A stretch of DNA of 64,000 nt from Cellulomonas cellasea (GTDB lineage: Bacteria; Actinomycetota; Actinomycetes; Actinomycetales; Cellulomonadaceae): positions 248,001-312,000 of the forward strand of contig NZ_BJLR01000016.1 in the NCBI RefSeq assembly GCF_006538745.1, read 5' to 3'. Below are positions 44,129 through 52,530 of the stretch, in pieces. The position numbers and the translations under genes were made by a program. Positions within the stretch are counted from its first letter, which is position 1. Each line of letters opens with the position of its first letter. The notes beneath the pieces were generated by a model. It was not told the origin of the DNA, made no database searches, and was given only the letters and a program-made list of their open reading frames with translations.

Positions 44129-45484
44129 GTGGATCTCGACTCCGTCGCCGGCACCGTGCTCATCGGCGCCCTCGCGCTCGCCCTCATCGGCTCCCTGACC
44201 TACGCGGTCGCGGGCAGCCGGGCCGCCTTCCTGCTGGGCGTCCGCGAGGAGGCCCCGTGGTGGTTCCGGCGTGCCGGGGCCCGCACGCAGGGCCTCGTCG
44301 TCGCCTACGTCGGGGCGGCCGTCGCCGTCGGCGCCCTCGCGTCGCTCGGCGTGAGCGCGGTGCTCGACGACGCCCGGACGCTGTCGTGGACGGCCGGCTG
44401 GGTCAGCGCCGTCCTCGTGGTCGCGGCCACGATGAACCGCTTCGGCCCGCTCGTGGTCAAGGTCGCCTCGGACGGCCGGGGGACCTGGGACGAGCCGGAG
44501 GAGGCCGACTTCGTCGAGCCCGACGACGCGCTCGACGACGTGGACGTCCGGGCGGCCCGCGAGGCGGCGCTCGCCGGCGACTGGCGTCCCGCGGCTCACC
44601 TGCTCGCGGCGACGACCGACCACGACGCGCGGTACCGCCGGGTCAGCGTGCTCGCGAACGCGGCGCTGTGGCGCAGCGCGTGGCTCGACGCGTGGCTGCG
44701 TGACAACCCGCGCGACCAGCACGCCCTCGCGGTCCGGGCTCAGCTCGCGGTCGGGCGCGCCTGGGAGATCCGCGGCGGGGAGTGGACCCCGAAGAGCCCC
44801 GAACGCTTCCTCGACGCGCTCGCCGACGCCGAGGAGTGCGCGCGCGAGGCGATCGCCGTGACGCCGTCCGACCCGAGCCCGCACGTGTCCCTCCTCACCG
44901 CCGCGCGCGGCCAGCAGGTCGACCGGGACGAGTTCGACCGCCGGCTCGCCGGGCTGCTCGCCGTGGCGCCGGACCACCTCGAGGGGCACGAGGCCGCGCT
45001 GCAGTACAAGGCCGCCAAGTGGTTCGGGTCCGCGGACGAGATGTTCGCCTTCGCCCGCGAGGCGTCCGCGCGGGCGACGCCGGGCACGGCGCTCGCGCTG
45101 CTCGTGGTCGTCGCGCACGTCGAGCACGTGCTCATGCTGACGAGCCGCTCCCCGAAGCTCGCGAACAAGCACGCGGAGAACCCGGCGACACGCGCCGAGA
45201 TCGCGGCGGCCGAGGCGCGCTGGCGCGGGCCGGACGGCCCCTCGCCGGTGGGCCGGTCGCGTGCCCACAACCTGCTCGCGTTCGCGTGGTGGCTCGCGGA
45301 GGACGCCGACGCCGCACGCGAGCACCTCGCGCACACGCGCGAGCACCTGTCCTCCTGGCCGTGGGAGTACGCCGACGAGCCGACGACCGTGCACGCGCAG
45401 GTGCAGGCGTGGGCCCGCGCGCGCACCGGGTCGACCGCCGACGGCGGGGCGCGCTCCGTGGGCAAGGGGTCCGGCGCGCGCTGA
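44129..45484 (+). CDS. TPR-like membrane protein of unknown function
   Basis: A 451-residue protein has three N-terminal helices (about 8-28, 57-77 and 87-105) and a long cytosolic helical domain with solenoid features (RAAREAALAGDWRPAAHLL, ADAEECAREAIAVTPSDPSPH, EGHEAALQYKAAKWFGSADEMFAFAREASARA). The segment between resembles TPRs with the TPR consensus partly kept. Similar proteins of about 400-450 residues follow purA in related actinobacteria. No enzyme motif is visible. The gene ends 28 bp before the convergent lipid-kinase gene. Confidence 0.75.
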   Translation: MDLDSVAGTVLIGALALALIGSLTYAVAGSRAAFLLGVREEAPWWFRRAGARTQGLVVAYVGAAVAVGALASLGVSAVLDDARTLSWTAGWVSAVLVVAATMNRFGPLVVKVASDGRGTWDEPEEADFVEPDDALDDVDVRAAREAALAGDWRPAAHLLAATTDHDARYRRVSVLANAALWRSAWLDAWLRDNPRDQHALAVRAQLAVGRAWEIRGGEWTPKSPERFLDALADAEECAREAIAVTPSDPSPHVSLLTAARGQQVDRDEFDRRLAGLLAVAPDHLEGHEAALQYKAAKWFGSADEMFAFAREASARATPGTALALLVVVAHVEHVLMLTSRSPKLANKHAENPATRAEIAAAEARWRGPDGPSPVGRSRAHNLLAFAWWLAEDADAAREHLAHTREHLSSWPWEYADEPTTVHAQVQAWARARTGSTADGGARSVGKGSGAR

Positions 45485-45512
45485 CGTCCGTGCGTGGATC
45501 CGGCGAGCCGGG

Positions 45513-46463
45513 TCAGCGGCGCGGGACCATGACGCGCAGCGCCGCCGCGGTGACCTCGACGTGGATCGGGGTCCCGCCCGACACCTCGCCGTCCACGTCG
45601 ACCGTCATCGGGCGGTCGGTCGTCACGTGGAACTCGGTCGCGCTCAGGTGGCCCTTGCGCGCGACGGGCTCCCACGGCGTCAGCGCCTGGCGCGCCGCGG
45701 CGCCGGCCGTCGAGAGGCGCGAGCGGCCGCCGAGCGCGTAGGCCGTGAGCAGGCGGTCCTCGAGGCTCGCGTCGCGGGCGATCGCGGTGCCCGCGTGCAT
45801 GCGGCCGTTCGCGATGTTGAGCTGGTGCGTCACGACCTCCCAGACGACGTCGCCGCTGCGGACCTCCGCGGTGAACGGGCGGTGCCGCACGAGCGACGCC
45901 GCCGCCGTCGCGGTGTAGGCGGTGCGGCCGAGGTGACGCTTGAGCAGGTGCGGGGTCCGACCCGCGACGTCCGCCGAGATGCCGATGCTCACGAGGTTCG
46001 CGAAGTAGTCGCCGTCGACGCGGCCCAGGTCGACCTGCGCGACCCGGCCGCGCGTCACGACGTCGACCGCGGCGCGCAGGCCGCGCGGCAGGCCGAGGCT
46101 CCGGCTGAAGTTGTTCGTCGTGCCGAGCGGCACGTAGCCCAGGACCGTGTCGCTGTGCGCCAGGTGGTCGACGACGCTCGCGATCGTCCCGTCACCGCTC
46201 CCGACGACGAGCATCGACGGGCGGCCCGCGAGGAGCTCCGGGAGCAGCGTCGGCAGCTCCGCGCCGGGGTCGGTGACGAGGTGCGCCGCGGTGAGCTCGA
46301 CGCCCTGCGCGGTGAGCAGGTCACGGACCCGGGGGAACGCCTCGGCGCCGCGCCGGGACCGGCCGTTGACGAGCAGCACCGCGTCGCGGGCCGGGAGCTC
46401 GGGGCGGGCGTGCGCGATCGCGTGCGACGGGGTCGGGACCGACCGGTCGGTGGTGGGGGTCAC
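45513..46463 (-). CDS. Diacylglycerol/lipid kinase (YegS/BmrU-type)
   Basis: A 316-residue protein with the DAG kinase catalytic motif VVGSGDGTIASVV and PLGTTNNFSRSLGLP, which binds ATP, and a C-terminal beta-sandwich domain. Members phosphorylate diacylglycerol or similar lipids at the inner leaflet. GTG 46463 is 6 nt after a TAGACA box. It may recycle lipids released in lipoprotein and lipoteichoic-type pathways. Specificity is not visible. Confidence 0.9.
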   Translation of the reverse strand: MTPTTDRSVPTPSHAIAHARPELPARDAVLLVNGRSRRGAEAFPRVRDLLTAQGVELTAAHLVTDPGAELPTLLPELLAGRPSMLVVGSGDGTIASVVDHLAHSDTVLGYVPLGTTNNFSRSLGLPRGLRAAVDVVTRGRVAQVDLGRVDGDYFANLVSIGISADVAGRTPHLLKRHLGRTAYTATAAASLVRHRPFTAEVRSGDVVWEVVTHQLNIANGRMHAGTAIARDASLEDRLLTAYALGGRSRLSTAGAAARQALTPWEPVARKGHLSATEFHVTTDRPMTVDVDGEVSGGTPIHVEVTAAALRVMVPRR

Positions 46464-46469
46464 GGGGCA

Positions 46470-46475
46470 TGTCTA
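46470..46475 (-). promoter_or_regulatory. -10 box (TAGACA), leaderless start at 46463
   Basis: TAGACA on the minus strand is separated by 6 nt from GTG 46463. Confidence 0.45.
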
Positions 46476-46566
46476 CCCAAACCGGGCAGGCGTGCGCCAG
46501 GAGCAGGCCGGACGTGCGCCGGGAGGAGTGACGGCCGCCGGCGCAGCGCGGTGGCGTCCGTGCGTG

Positions 46567-47547
46567 TCAGGGCGTCCCGAGCAGAGCGGCCTCGATCTCC
46601 TCGGGGAGCCCGAGCCGTGGCGGGCCGGGCCGCTGCGCCGGGGCGCCGTCCGCCGTCAGCCAGCGCCAGGTGTCGATGACGGTCTCCTCGACCGGGCGGC
46701 ACACGAGCCCGGTCGCCGCCGCGCACGACGTGTCGCCCTCGAAGAACCCGGCGAAGTCGCCCGCCTCCGGCACCCAGCAGGGCAGCTGCGTCCACGGCTG
46801 CGCGCCCGCTGCGGCGAGCGTCGCCTCGTCGACCCACACGAGCTCGGCGTCCGAGCCGGTCGCGGCGACGCACGCCTCGAGCAGCGACCGGGTCGTCGCG
46901 TGCCCCGACCTGCTCGCGACGTCGACCGCGCCGCCGAGCCCGCCCTCGAGCCCGGACAGCAGCCAGCCGGCCGCGTCGCGCGCGTCGACGTACTGCAGCG
47001 GGCGGTCGGGTCGGCCCGGCGCGACGACGCGCCCGCCCCGGGCGGTGCGGGTGAGCCACCACGGCAGCCGCCCGATGTCCTCGTGCGGGCCCAGCAGCAG
47101 CCCCGCGCGCGCCAGCAGGGCGTCCGGGTGCGCGGCGAGGACCCCGAGCTCGGCGCCGCGCTTGAGCGCCGGGTACTCGCCGTCCTCGGCGCGGGGGTCG
47201 CCGTCGACGACCGGCGAGGTCTCGTCGACGTGCGAGCCCCACGCGTACACCGAGATGCTCGACACGTAGCCGTACGCCCCGGCCCGGCCGGCCAGCAGCG
47301 CCGCCGCGTCCGAGGCGATGCGCGGGGACCCGGACCACGTGTCGACGACGAGGTCCCACGAGCCGCCGTCGAGCGCGCGCTCCACGTCCGCGGTCGAGGT
47401 GCGGTCCGCGACGAGGGTGCGGACGCCGGCCGGCGGGGTGCCGGTGACGCCGCGGTGCAGCGTCGTGACGTCCCAGCCGCGGTCGAGGGCGTCGGCGACG
47501 ACCGCGCGGCCCAGGAACTGGGTGCCGCCGAGCACGAGGAGTCTCAT
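46567..47547 (-). CDS. NAD-dependent epimerase/dehydratase-family protein (extended SDR)
   Basis: The 326-residue protein begins MRLLVLGGTQFLGRAVV, the nucleotide-binding loop of atypical extended SDRs, with a Tyr-x-x-x-Lys pair in EYPALKRG, SISVYAW, and a C-terminal domain that resembles isoflavone-reductase or chloroplast-stem-loop-binding-like proteins. Actinobacterial copies are often annotated as epimerases or reductases; no substrate is evident. ATG 47547 is 7 nt after a CAGGCT box. It lies between the lipid kinase and an ABC exporter, both on the same strand. Confidence 0.87.
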   Translation of the reverse strand: MRLLVLGGTQFLGRAVVADALDRGWDVTTLHRGVTGTPPAGVRTLVADRTSTADVERALDGGSWDLVVDTWSGSPRIASDAAALLAGRAGAYGYVSSISVYAWGSHVDETSPVVDGDPRAEDGEYPALKRGAELGVLAAHPDALLARAGLLLGPHEDIGRLPWWLTRTARGGRVVAPGRPDRPLQYVDARDAAGWLLSGLEGGLGGAVDVASRSGHATTRSLLEACVAATGSDAELVWVDEATLAAAGAQPWTQLPCWVPEAGDFAGFFEGDTSCAAATGLVCRPVEETVIDTWRWLTADGAPAQRPGPPRLGLPEEIEAALLGTP

Positions 47548-47631
47548 GCGGGCGAGCCTGCCAGCGGGCGGCCCGGTGGAGAACGGTCGTACGCGGGCAG
47601 CAGAACGCGCACGGGACAGGAGCGCCCGCCG

Positions 47632-48453
47632 TCAGCGCGCGGCGGCCCTCTGGTACTGGCGGACCGTGAGCGGGACGAAGACGACCAGCAGCACGAGACC
47701 CCACGCGAGCGTGTAGAGCACCGGGTTCTGCAGGGGCCACGCCGTCGGCTCCGGGGTGCCCGGCGGGATGTTGCCGAACAGCTCGCGGGCCGCCTGCGTC
47801 ACGCTCGACACCGGGTTCCACTCGGCGAACGTCCGCAGCACGCGCGGCAGGTTGTCCGACGGCACGAACGTGTTCGCGATGAACGTCAGCGGGAAGATGA
47901 CGATGAACGTCGCGTTGTTGAACACCTCGGGGGTGCGCACGAGCAGCCCGACGTACGCCATGAGCCAGCTGATGCAGTACGCGAAGAACAGCAGCAGCAC
48001 GTAGCCGAGCGCCGCCTCGCCGACCGACGTCGTGATCCGCCAGCCGACGACCAGCCCGGTGAGCGTCATGATGAGCACGGTCAGGACGTTGTTGACGACG
48101 TCTGCGGTGGTCCGCCCGACGAGCACCGCCGACGGGGCCATGGGCAGCGAGCGGAAGCGGTCGATGATGCCGGTCTTGAGGTCCTGCGCCATCCCGGAAC
48201 CGGTGATCGTGGCGCCGAAGATCATGGTCTGGGCGAAGATCCCCGCGATGAGGAACTGCCGGTAGAGGTCCGGGTCGACCTCCGGGGCGCCCGGCAGCGA
48301 GATGGACCCGCCGAACACGTACGCGAACAGCAGCACGAACATGATCGGCGAGATGATCGACCCGACGAGCAGGTCGGGGACGCGCTTGATCTTGATGAGG
48401 TTGCGGCGCGTGACGGTCCAGCCGTCGCCGAGCGCCTGCGTCAGGGCGGTCAT
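47632..48453 (-). CDS. ABC-2 type exporter permease (DrrB-like)
   Basis: A 273-residue membrane protein has six helices and the ABC-2 permease pattern: RRNLIKIKRVPDLLVGSIISPIMF at the start, FRSLPMAPSAVLVGR in the first cytosolic loop and PLTFIANTFVPSDNLP before the last helices. It pairs with the downstream-overlapping ATPase gene (ATGA overlap at 48450-48453), and together they export a drug, lipid or secondary metabolite. DrrAB-type pairs confer self-resistance in antibiotic producers, but no biosynthetic genes are here. Confidence 0.92.
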   Translation of the reverse strand: MTALTQALGDGWTVTRRNLIKIKRVPDLLVGSIISPIMFVLLFAYVFGGSISLPGAPEVDPDLYRQFLIAGIFAQTMIFGATITGSGMAQDLKTGIIDRFRSLPMAPSAVLVGRTTADVVNNVLTVLIMTLTGLVVGWRITTSVGEAALGYVLLLFFAYCISWLMAYVGLLVRTPEVFNNATFIVIFPLTFIANTFVPSDNLPRVLRTFAEWNPVSSVTQAARELFGNIPPGTPEPTAWPLQNPVLYTLAWGLVLLVVFVPLTVRQYQRAAAR

Positions 48454-49415
48454 GCGCCGTCTCCCTCGGTCGGTCCGTCCTCGGCCTGGTGACCCGTGAG
48501 CCGCAGGAACACGTCGTCGAGCGTCGGGCGGCGGATCCCGGCGTCGAGCACGTCGACCCCCGCGTCGTCGAGCGCCCGCAGGGCCCCGACCAGCGCGCTC
48601 GACCCGCCGTCGACCGGCGCGGTGACGGTGCGGCTGTGCTCCTCGGTCACCGGCTCGCCGACCGCGATCACGCCGAGCGCCTCGCGAGCCCGGTCGAGGT
48701 CCTCCGAGCGCGTGACGGTGACGTGCACGCGCTCGCCGCCGACCTGCGCCTTGAGCTCGTCGGACGTGCCCTCGGCGATCACGCGGCCGTGGTCGATGAC
48801 CGCGATGCGGTCCGCGAGCCGGTCGGCCTCCTCGAGGTACTGCGTCGTGAGGAGCAGCGTCGTGCCGCGCGCCACGAGCTCGGAGATGACGTCCCACATC
48901 GCGAGGCGGCTGCGGGGGTCCAGCCCGGTCGTCGGCTCGTCGAGGAAGAGCACCTCGGGCTCCGCGACGAGCGCGCCCGCGAGGTCGAGCCGCCGCCGCA
49001 TGCCGCCCGAGTAGGTCCGCACGGGCCGCCGCGCGGCGTCGACGAGGTCGAAGCGCTCGAGCAGCTCGTCGGCCCGCTCGCGGGAGCGCCTCGAGCCCAG
49101 GTGGTAGAGCCGCCCGACCATGTCGAGGTTCTCGAAGCCCGTGAGGTTCTCGTCGACCGCGGCGTACTGGCCCGAGACGCCGATGCGCGAGCGGAGCGCC
49201 TTCGCGTCCCGCACGACGTCGAGCCCGACGACGGTCGCGGTGCCGGCGGTGGGACGCAGCAGCGTCGTCAGGACGCGGACCGCGGTCGTCTTCCCGGCGC
49301 CGTTCGGGCCGAGGAGCCCGAGCACGGTGCCCTCCTCGACGGTCAGGTCGAGCCCGTCGAGCGCCCGGACGGAGCCGTACGTCTGCACGAGGCCTTGCGC
49401 GGTGATGGTCGGCAC
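48450..49415 (-). CDS. ABC exporter ATPase (DrrA-like)
   Basis: The 321-residue ATPase has Walker A GPNGAGKTT, Q loop near ISGQYAAVD, signature YSGGMRRRLDLA, Walker B VLFLDEPTTGLD and H loop LLLTTQYLEEAD. Its C-terminal domain of about 80 residues (EHSRTVTAPVDGG...TGHQAED) is typical of DrrA, which uses it to couple to the permease. GTG 49415 was chosen as the start that leaves MPTITAQGLVQTYG-like N-terminus. It is the first gene of the two-gene exporter operon and is divergent from a secreted protein. Confidence 0.93.
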   Translation of the reverse strand: MPTITAQGLVQTYGSVRALDGLDLTVEEGTVLGLLGPNGAGKTTAVRVLTTLLRPTAGTATVVGLDVVRDAKALRSRIGVSGQYAAVDENLTGFENLDMVGRLYHLGSRRSRERADELLERFDLVDAARRPVRTYSGGMRRRLDLAGALVAEPEVLFLDEPTTGLDPRSRLAMWDVISELVARGTTLLLTTQYLEEADRLADRIAVIDHGRVIAEGTSDELKAQVGGERVHVTVTRSEDLDRAREALGVIAVGEPVTEEHSRTVTAPVDGGSSALVGALRALDDAGVDVLDAGIRRPTLDDVFLRLTGHQAEDGPTEGDGA

Positions 49416-49613
49416 CCGAGCCAGTGTGCTCGGCACCACCCACACGGACCAGGACGATCCGGGCATCGCGCCGGAACGGGCAGCGGGCCGCCGGCCGTCC
49501 GCCGCGCTCTCCCCGGGGATCGACACCCTGCGCACAGCCTCGGCACAGACCCGGGGCCGAGGGTCGGACGCACACCCCGGGACCGGCCCGGGACGCACCG
49601 AGGAGCACCTCCT

Positions 49614-50315
49614 ATGAAGCTCAACCACACGCTCGCCGCCGCCGGCGTCGCCGGGGCCCTCGCGGTGGCCGGCCTGTCCGCGGTCGCCGTCGCCCCGCTG
49701 GCGTCCGCCGCGACCGACACCGCGACGGGGTCCGCGACCGCCCCGACCACGACGGCCCCCACCGCGACGGCCGACGACGCGGCGGCCCGCGCGGCCGACC
49801 GGGTGCAGGCCCTCACCCAGGCGCTCGCGGGCCTCGTCGGCGACGGGACCCTGACCCAGGCGCAGGCCGACGCGGTGGCGACGACGCTCGGCGCGTCGGA
49901 CGTCCTGCGCGGCGGCGGCGGGCTCGACCTCGGCGCGGCGGCCGAGGCGCTCGGGCTGACGTCCGACGAGCTGCGCACCGCGCTCGCGGTCGACGGCACG
50001 ACGCTCGCGGACGTCGCCGAGGCGCAGGGCGTCGAGCTCTCGGCGCTGACCGACGCGCTCGTCGCGGCGGCCACCGAGCGCATCGAGGCGGCCCTCGCGG
50101 ACGGCCGGATCACGCAGGAGGAGGCGGACGCCGCGGTGGCGGCGCTGCCGGCGGAGGTCGCGGAGCGCGTCGCGCAGGAGCTGCCCGCCGGTGGTGGGCG
50201 CGGCGGTCGCGGCGGGCCGGGAAGCGGCGCGGACGACGCGACCGTGCCGGGCGGGACGGCGACGCCGAGCAGCACGAGCGGGTCCGTGACGCCGAGCGGC
50301 ACCGGCACCGTCTGA
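49614..50315 (+). CDS. Secreted small helical protein
   Basis: A 233-residue protein has a signal peptide (1-33, cleaved after ASA) and a Thr/Ala-rich linker, then three helical segments of repeated type (GDGTLTQAQADAVATTL, LGLTSDELRTALAVDGTTLADVAEAQGV, LADGRITQEEADAAVAALP), and a disordered Gly/Ser/Thr tail. The helices resemble SHOCT-like or putative calcium-free EF-hand-like pairs but with no catalytic residues. ATG 49614 follows GAGGAG, which is partly hidden in a hairpin. It is divergent from the exporter ATPase. Function is unknown. Confidence 0.75.
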   Translation: MKLNHTLAAAGVAGALAVAGLSAVAVAPLASAATDTATGSATAPTTTAPTATADDAAARAADRVQALTQALAGLVGDGTLTQAQADAVATTLGASDVLRGGGGLDLGAAAEALGLTSDELRTALAVDGTTLADVAEAQGVELSALTDALVAAATERIEAALADGRITQEEADAAVAALPAEVAERVAQELPAGGGRGGRGGPGSGADDATVPGGTATPSSTSGSVTPSGTGTV

Positions 50316-50401
50316 CGCCCGAGGCGGTCCCGCCCTGCCCCCGACGTGCGTGCGCCGGGGGCGGGGCGGTCGTGTGCCCAGCGCGCGGTGCCCGGTCCTC
50401 G

Positions 50402-50510
50402 CGCCCGCACCTCGGACGGGCGTGCGCCCGCACCTCGGACGGTCGTACGCCCGCACCCGGCGTGCTCGCGCGCCCGCCCCCCGGACGAGCTCGCGCCCGC
50501 ACCCGCCGAG
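50402..50510. repeat. Approximately 23-bp GC-rich tandem repeat
   Basis: CGCCCGCACCTCGGACGG(G/T)CGT(G/A) repeats at 50402-50424 and 50425-50447, followed by three degenerate copies to about 50510. It fills the 233-bp gap before the next gene and has no spacers. Confidence 0.6.
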
Positions 50511-50536
50511 CCCGTGACCCCGCCCCGCGTGCGGTC

Positions 50537-50542
50537 TAGCCT
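50537..50542 (+). promoter_or_regulatory. -10 box (TAGCCT), leaderless start at 50549
   Basis: TAGCCT precedes ATG 50549 by 6 nt without a Shine-Dalgarno sequence. Confidence 0.5.
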
Positions 50543-50548
50543 CGGCGC

Positions 50549-51163
50549 ATGGGTGTGCGCTGGGAGGAGTCCCGCCAGGCGTTCACGGACGCGGCCGACT
50601 GGTTCGTCCGGACCGTCGGCCGGGTCGGGGAACGCTGGGGCGAGCCGGGGCTGGGGGAGTGGGACGTGCGTGCGCTCGTCGGGCACACGAGCCGGTCGTT
50701 CCTCACGGTCGAGGCGTACCTCGAGCGGCCGGCGGAGGTCGTCGAGATCGCGTCGGCCGTGGCCTACTACCGGGCGACGCGCGCGATCGCCGCCGGGCCG
50801 GGCGTCGCCGAGCGGGGGCGCGAGGCGGGCACGGCGCTCGGCGACGACCCGGCGTCGGCCGTCGCCGAGATCGCCGCCCGGGTCTGCGCGCTCGTCCGCG
50901 GGCGCGACGGCACCGAGATGCTGACGTCGGTCGCGGGCGGGATGCGGCTCGCCGACTACCTGCCGACGCGGACGTTCGAGCTCACGGTGCACACGACCGA
51001 CCTCGCCGTGGCGCTCGGTGAGCCCGCGGACGTCCCGGCGTCCGCCGCGCGGCAGGCGCTCGGGCTCGTGACGGCGCTCGCGGTCGAGGACGGGGCCGCC
51101 GCGCCGCTGCTCCTCGCGGCGACCGGCCGGGGCGGGCTCCCGCCGGGGTTCTCGGTGCTCTGA
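50549..51163 (+). CDS. Maleylpyruvate isomerase N-terminal/DinB-fold family protein (TIGR03083-type)
   Basis: A 204-residue four-helix protein begins WEESRQAFTDAADWFVRTV and contains GLGEWDVRALVGHTSRS, the usual motif of the mycothiol-dependent maleylpyruvate isomerase N-terminal fold (typically with a His that binds metal), and FELTVHTTDLAVALG. The expected metal His residues are GHTSRS and VHTTD. Such proteins may be mycothiol-dependent transferases. ATG 50549 lies 6 nt after a -10 box. The substrate is unknown. Confidence 0.83.
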   Translation: MGVRWEESRQAFTDAADWFVRTVGRVGERWGEPGLGEWDVRALVGHTSRSFLTVEAYLERPAEVVEIASAVAYYRATRAIAAGPGVAERGREAGTALGDDPASAVAEIAARVCALVRGRDGTEMLTSVAGGMRLADYLPTRTFELTVHTTDLAVALGEPADVPASAARQALGLVTALAVEDGAAAPLLLAATGRGGLPPGFSVL

Positions 51164-51266
51164 CCCCGCGACACGCGTCCCATGGTCGACCCACCCCGTC
51201 CGGTGACCCGACAGGACGTCGGCGCGGGGATGCTGACCCGCCCGCACCACGAGACCCCGCGAACGC

Positions 51267-52373
51267 TCACCCGTGGGGGGACGGCCTGTGCGCCACGGGC
51301 TCCGCCGGCGACTGCGGTGCCTCGCCCGTGAGCGGCCCCGCGGGCACCCCGAGCCACAGCAGCGTGACGTCGTCCCGCAGCTCGCCGTCGGTGTGGGCGG
51401 TGACGGTGCGCTGGAGGGCGTCGACGAGGTCCGCGCCCGACACGCCCGCGTGCCGACGGAGGACCTCGTCGACGTCGAGGAACCGGCCCCCGCGGTCCCG
51501 CGCCTCGGTGAGCCCGTCGCTGAACAGCAGCACCCCCGCGGGTCCGTCGGCGAGGCGTCCTGCACCGACGGCCCCGGCACCGAGCCCGAGCGGCAGGTCC
51601 GGGACCACGTCGGCGGGGCGCGGTCCGTCCGCGGTCAGCAGCACGGGCACCGGGTGGCCGCAGCAGATCGCCGTCACGACGCCGTCGTGCGCGACCTCGA
51701 CCACGACCGCCGTCACGAAGTCCTCGTCGCCGCCCTCCGCCCGCACGAGCGCCTCCATCGCGCGCACGACGTCGACGAGCGACTCCTCCCGGCGTGCTGC
51801 CTCGCGGAAGGCGCCGAGCACGTAGTTGGCGAGGCGGACGGCGGACAGGCCCTTGCCCCGGACGTCACCGAGCACGGCACGGACGCCGTACGCCGTGGAG
51901 AGGACCTCGTAGACGTCTCCGCCGACGTGGGCCTGCGCCTCGACGCCGGTGTACCGGGCGGCGATCGCCACGCCACGGAGGTTGTCCGGCAGGGGGCGGA
52001 TGACGGCCTCCGACACCGCCAGCGTGACGAGGGTCAGGCGGTCCAGCGTCGTCTCCCGGCGCACGCGCTCGGCGGCGGCGACAGCGGCGAGCAGCGTCAT
52101 GACCGCGATGACGGCCAGGCGGACCTGCTGGGCCGCGACCTGCCCGTCGTGCGCGTGCAGCCCGAAGAGCCAGCCCGACGTGAGCGCCACCAGCCCGACG
52201 GCGACCACGGCGGTGGGACCGCCGAAGACGGCGGCCAGCATGGGGGTGACCGCCAGGACTCCGACGAACGCCGTCTTGGGCCCCTCGAGCGTGTCGGCGC
52301 CGAGGATCGTCGCGACCAGGAGGCAGGGCAGGCCGAAGGCACGCAGGATGCGCCCGCCCCTCGATCCCGACAC
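51267..52373 (-). CDS. SpoIIE-type phosphatase with membrane-spanning N-terminus
   Basis: The 368-residue protein has about five hydrophobic helices (residues 8-100), a short helical linker, and a SpoIIE domain (about 145-345) with HVGGDVYEVL, GDVRGKGLSAVRL and DDVTLLWLG. Metal-binding Asp residues are retained in VGGDVYEV and GDVRGKG. GTG 52373 was chosen because GGGGGG precedes it; an ATG at 52439 would add 22 residues. The divergent neighbour supplies an HATPase and PAS without phosphatase domain, so the two may make a split signalling module. It would dephosphorylate a STAS antagonist. Confidence 0.88.
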   Translation of the reverse strand: MSGSRGGRILRAFGLPCLLVATILGADTLEGPKTAFVGVLAVTPMLAAVFGGPTAVVAVGLVALTSGWLFGLHAHDGQVAAQQVRLAVIAVMTLLAAVAAAERVRRETTLDRLTLVTLAVSEAVIRPLPDNLRGVAIAARYTGVEAQAHVGGDVYEVLSTAYGVRAVLGDVRGKGLSAVRLANYVLGAFREAARREESLVDVVRAMEALVRAEGGDEDFVTAVVVEVAHDGVVTAICCGHPVPVLLTADGPRPADVVPDLPLGLGAGAVGAGRLADGPAGVLLFSDGLTEARDRGGRFLDVDEVLRRHAGVSGADLVDALQRTVTAHTDGELRDDVTLLWLGVPAGPLTGEAPQSPAEPVAHRPSPHG

Positions 52374-52530
52374 GTTCCCCCCACCTCGGGCGTCCCGCCC
52401 CGGGCTGCAGCCGGCTCCCGGGAGAGCCGGCGCCTCCACCTTAGGCGGAGCCTGCGGCGGCCGCGTCCCGCCCCGGGCCCCTCGGGCCGACGGGCGCCTG
52501 CGGTTACGCTTCGACGATGACGGGTTCGCT

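Noticed and set aside
50402-50510. CRISPR array
   Set aside because: Units are contiguous without unique spacers.
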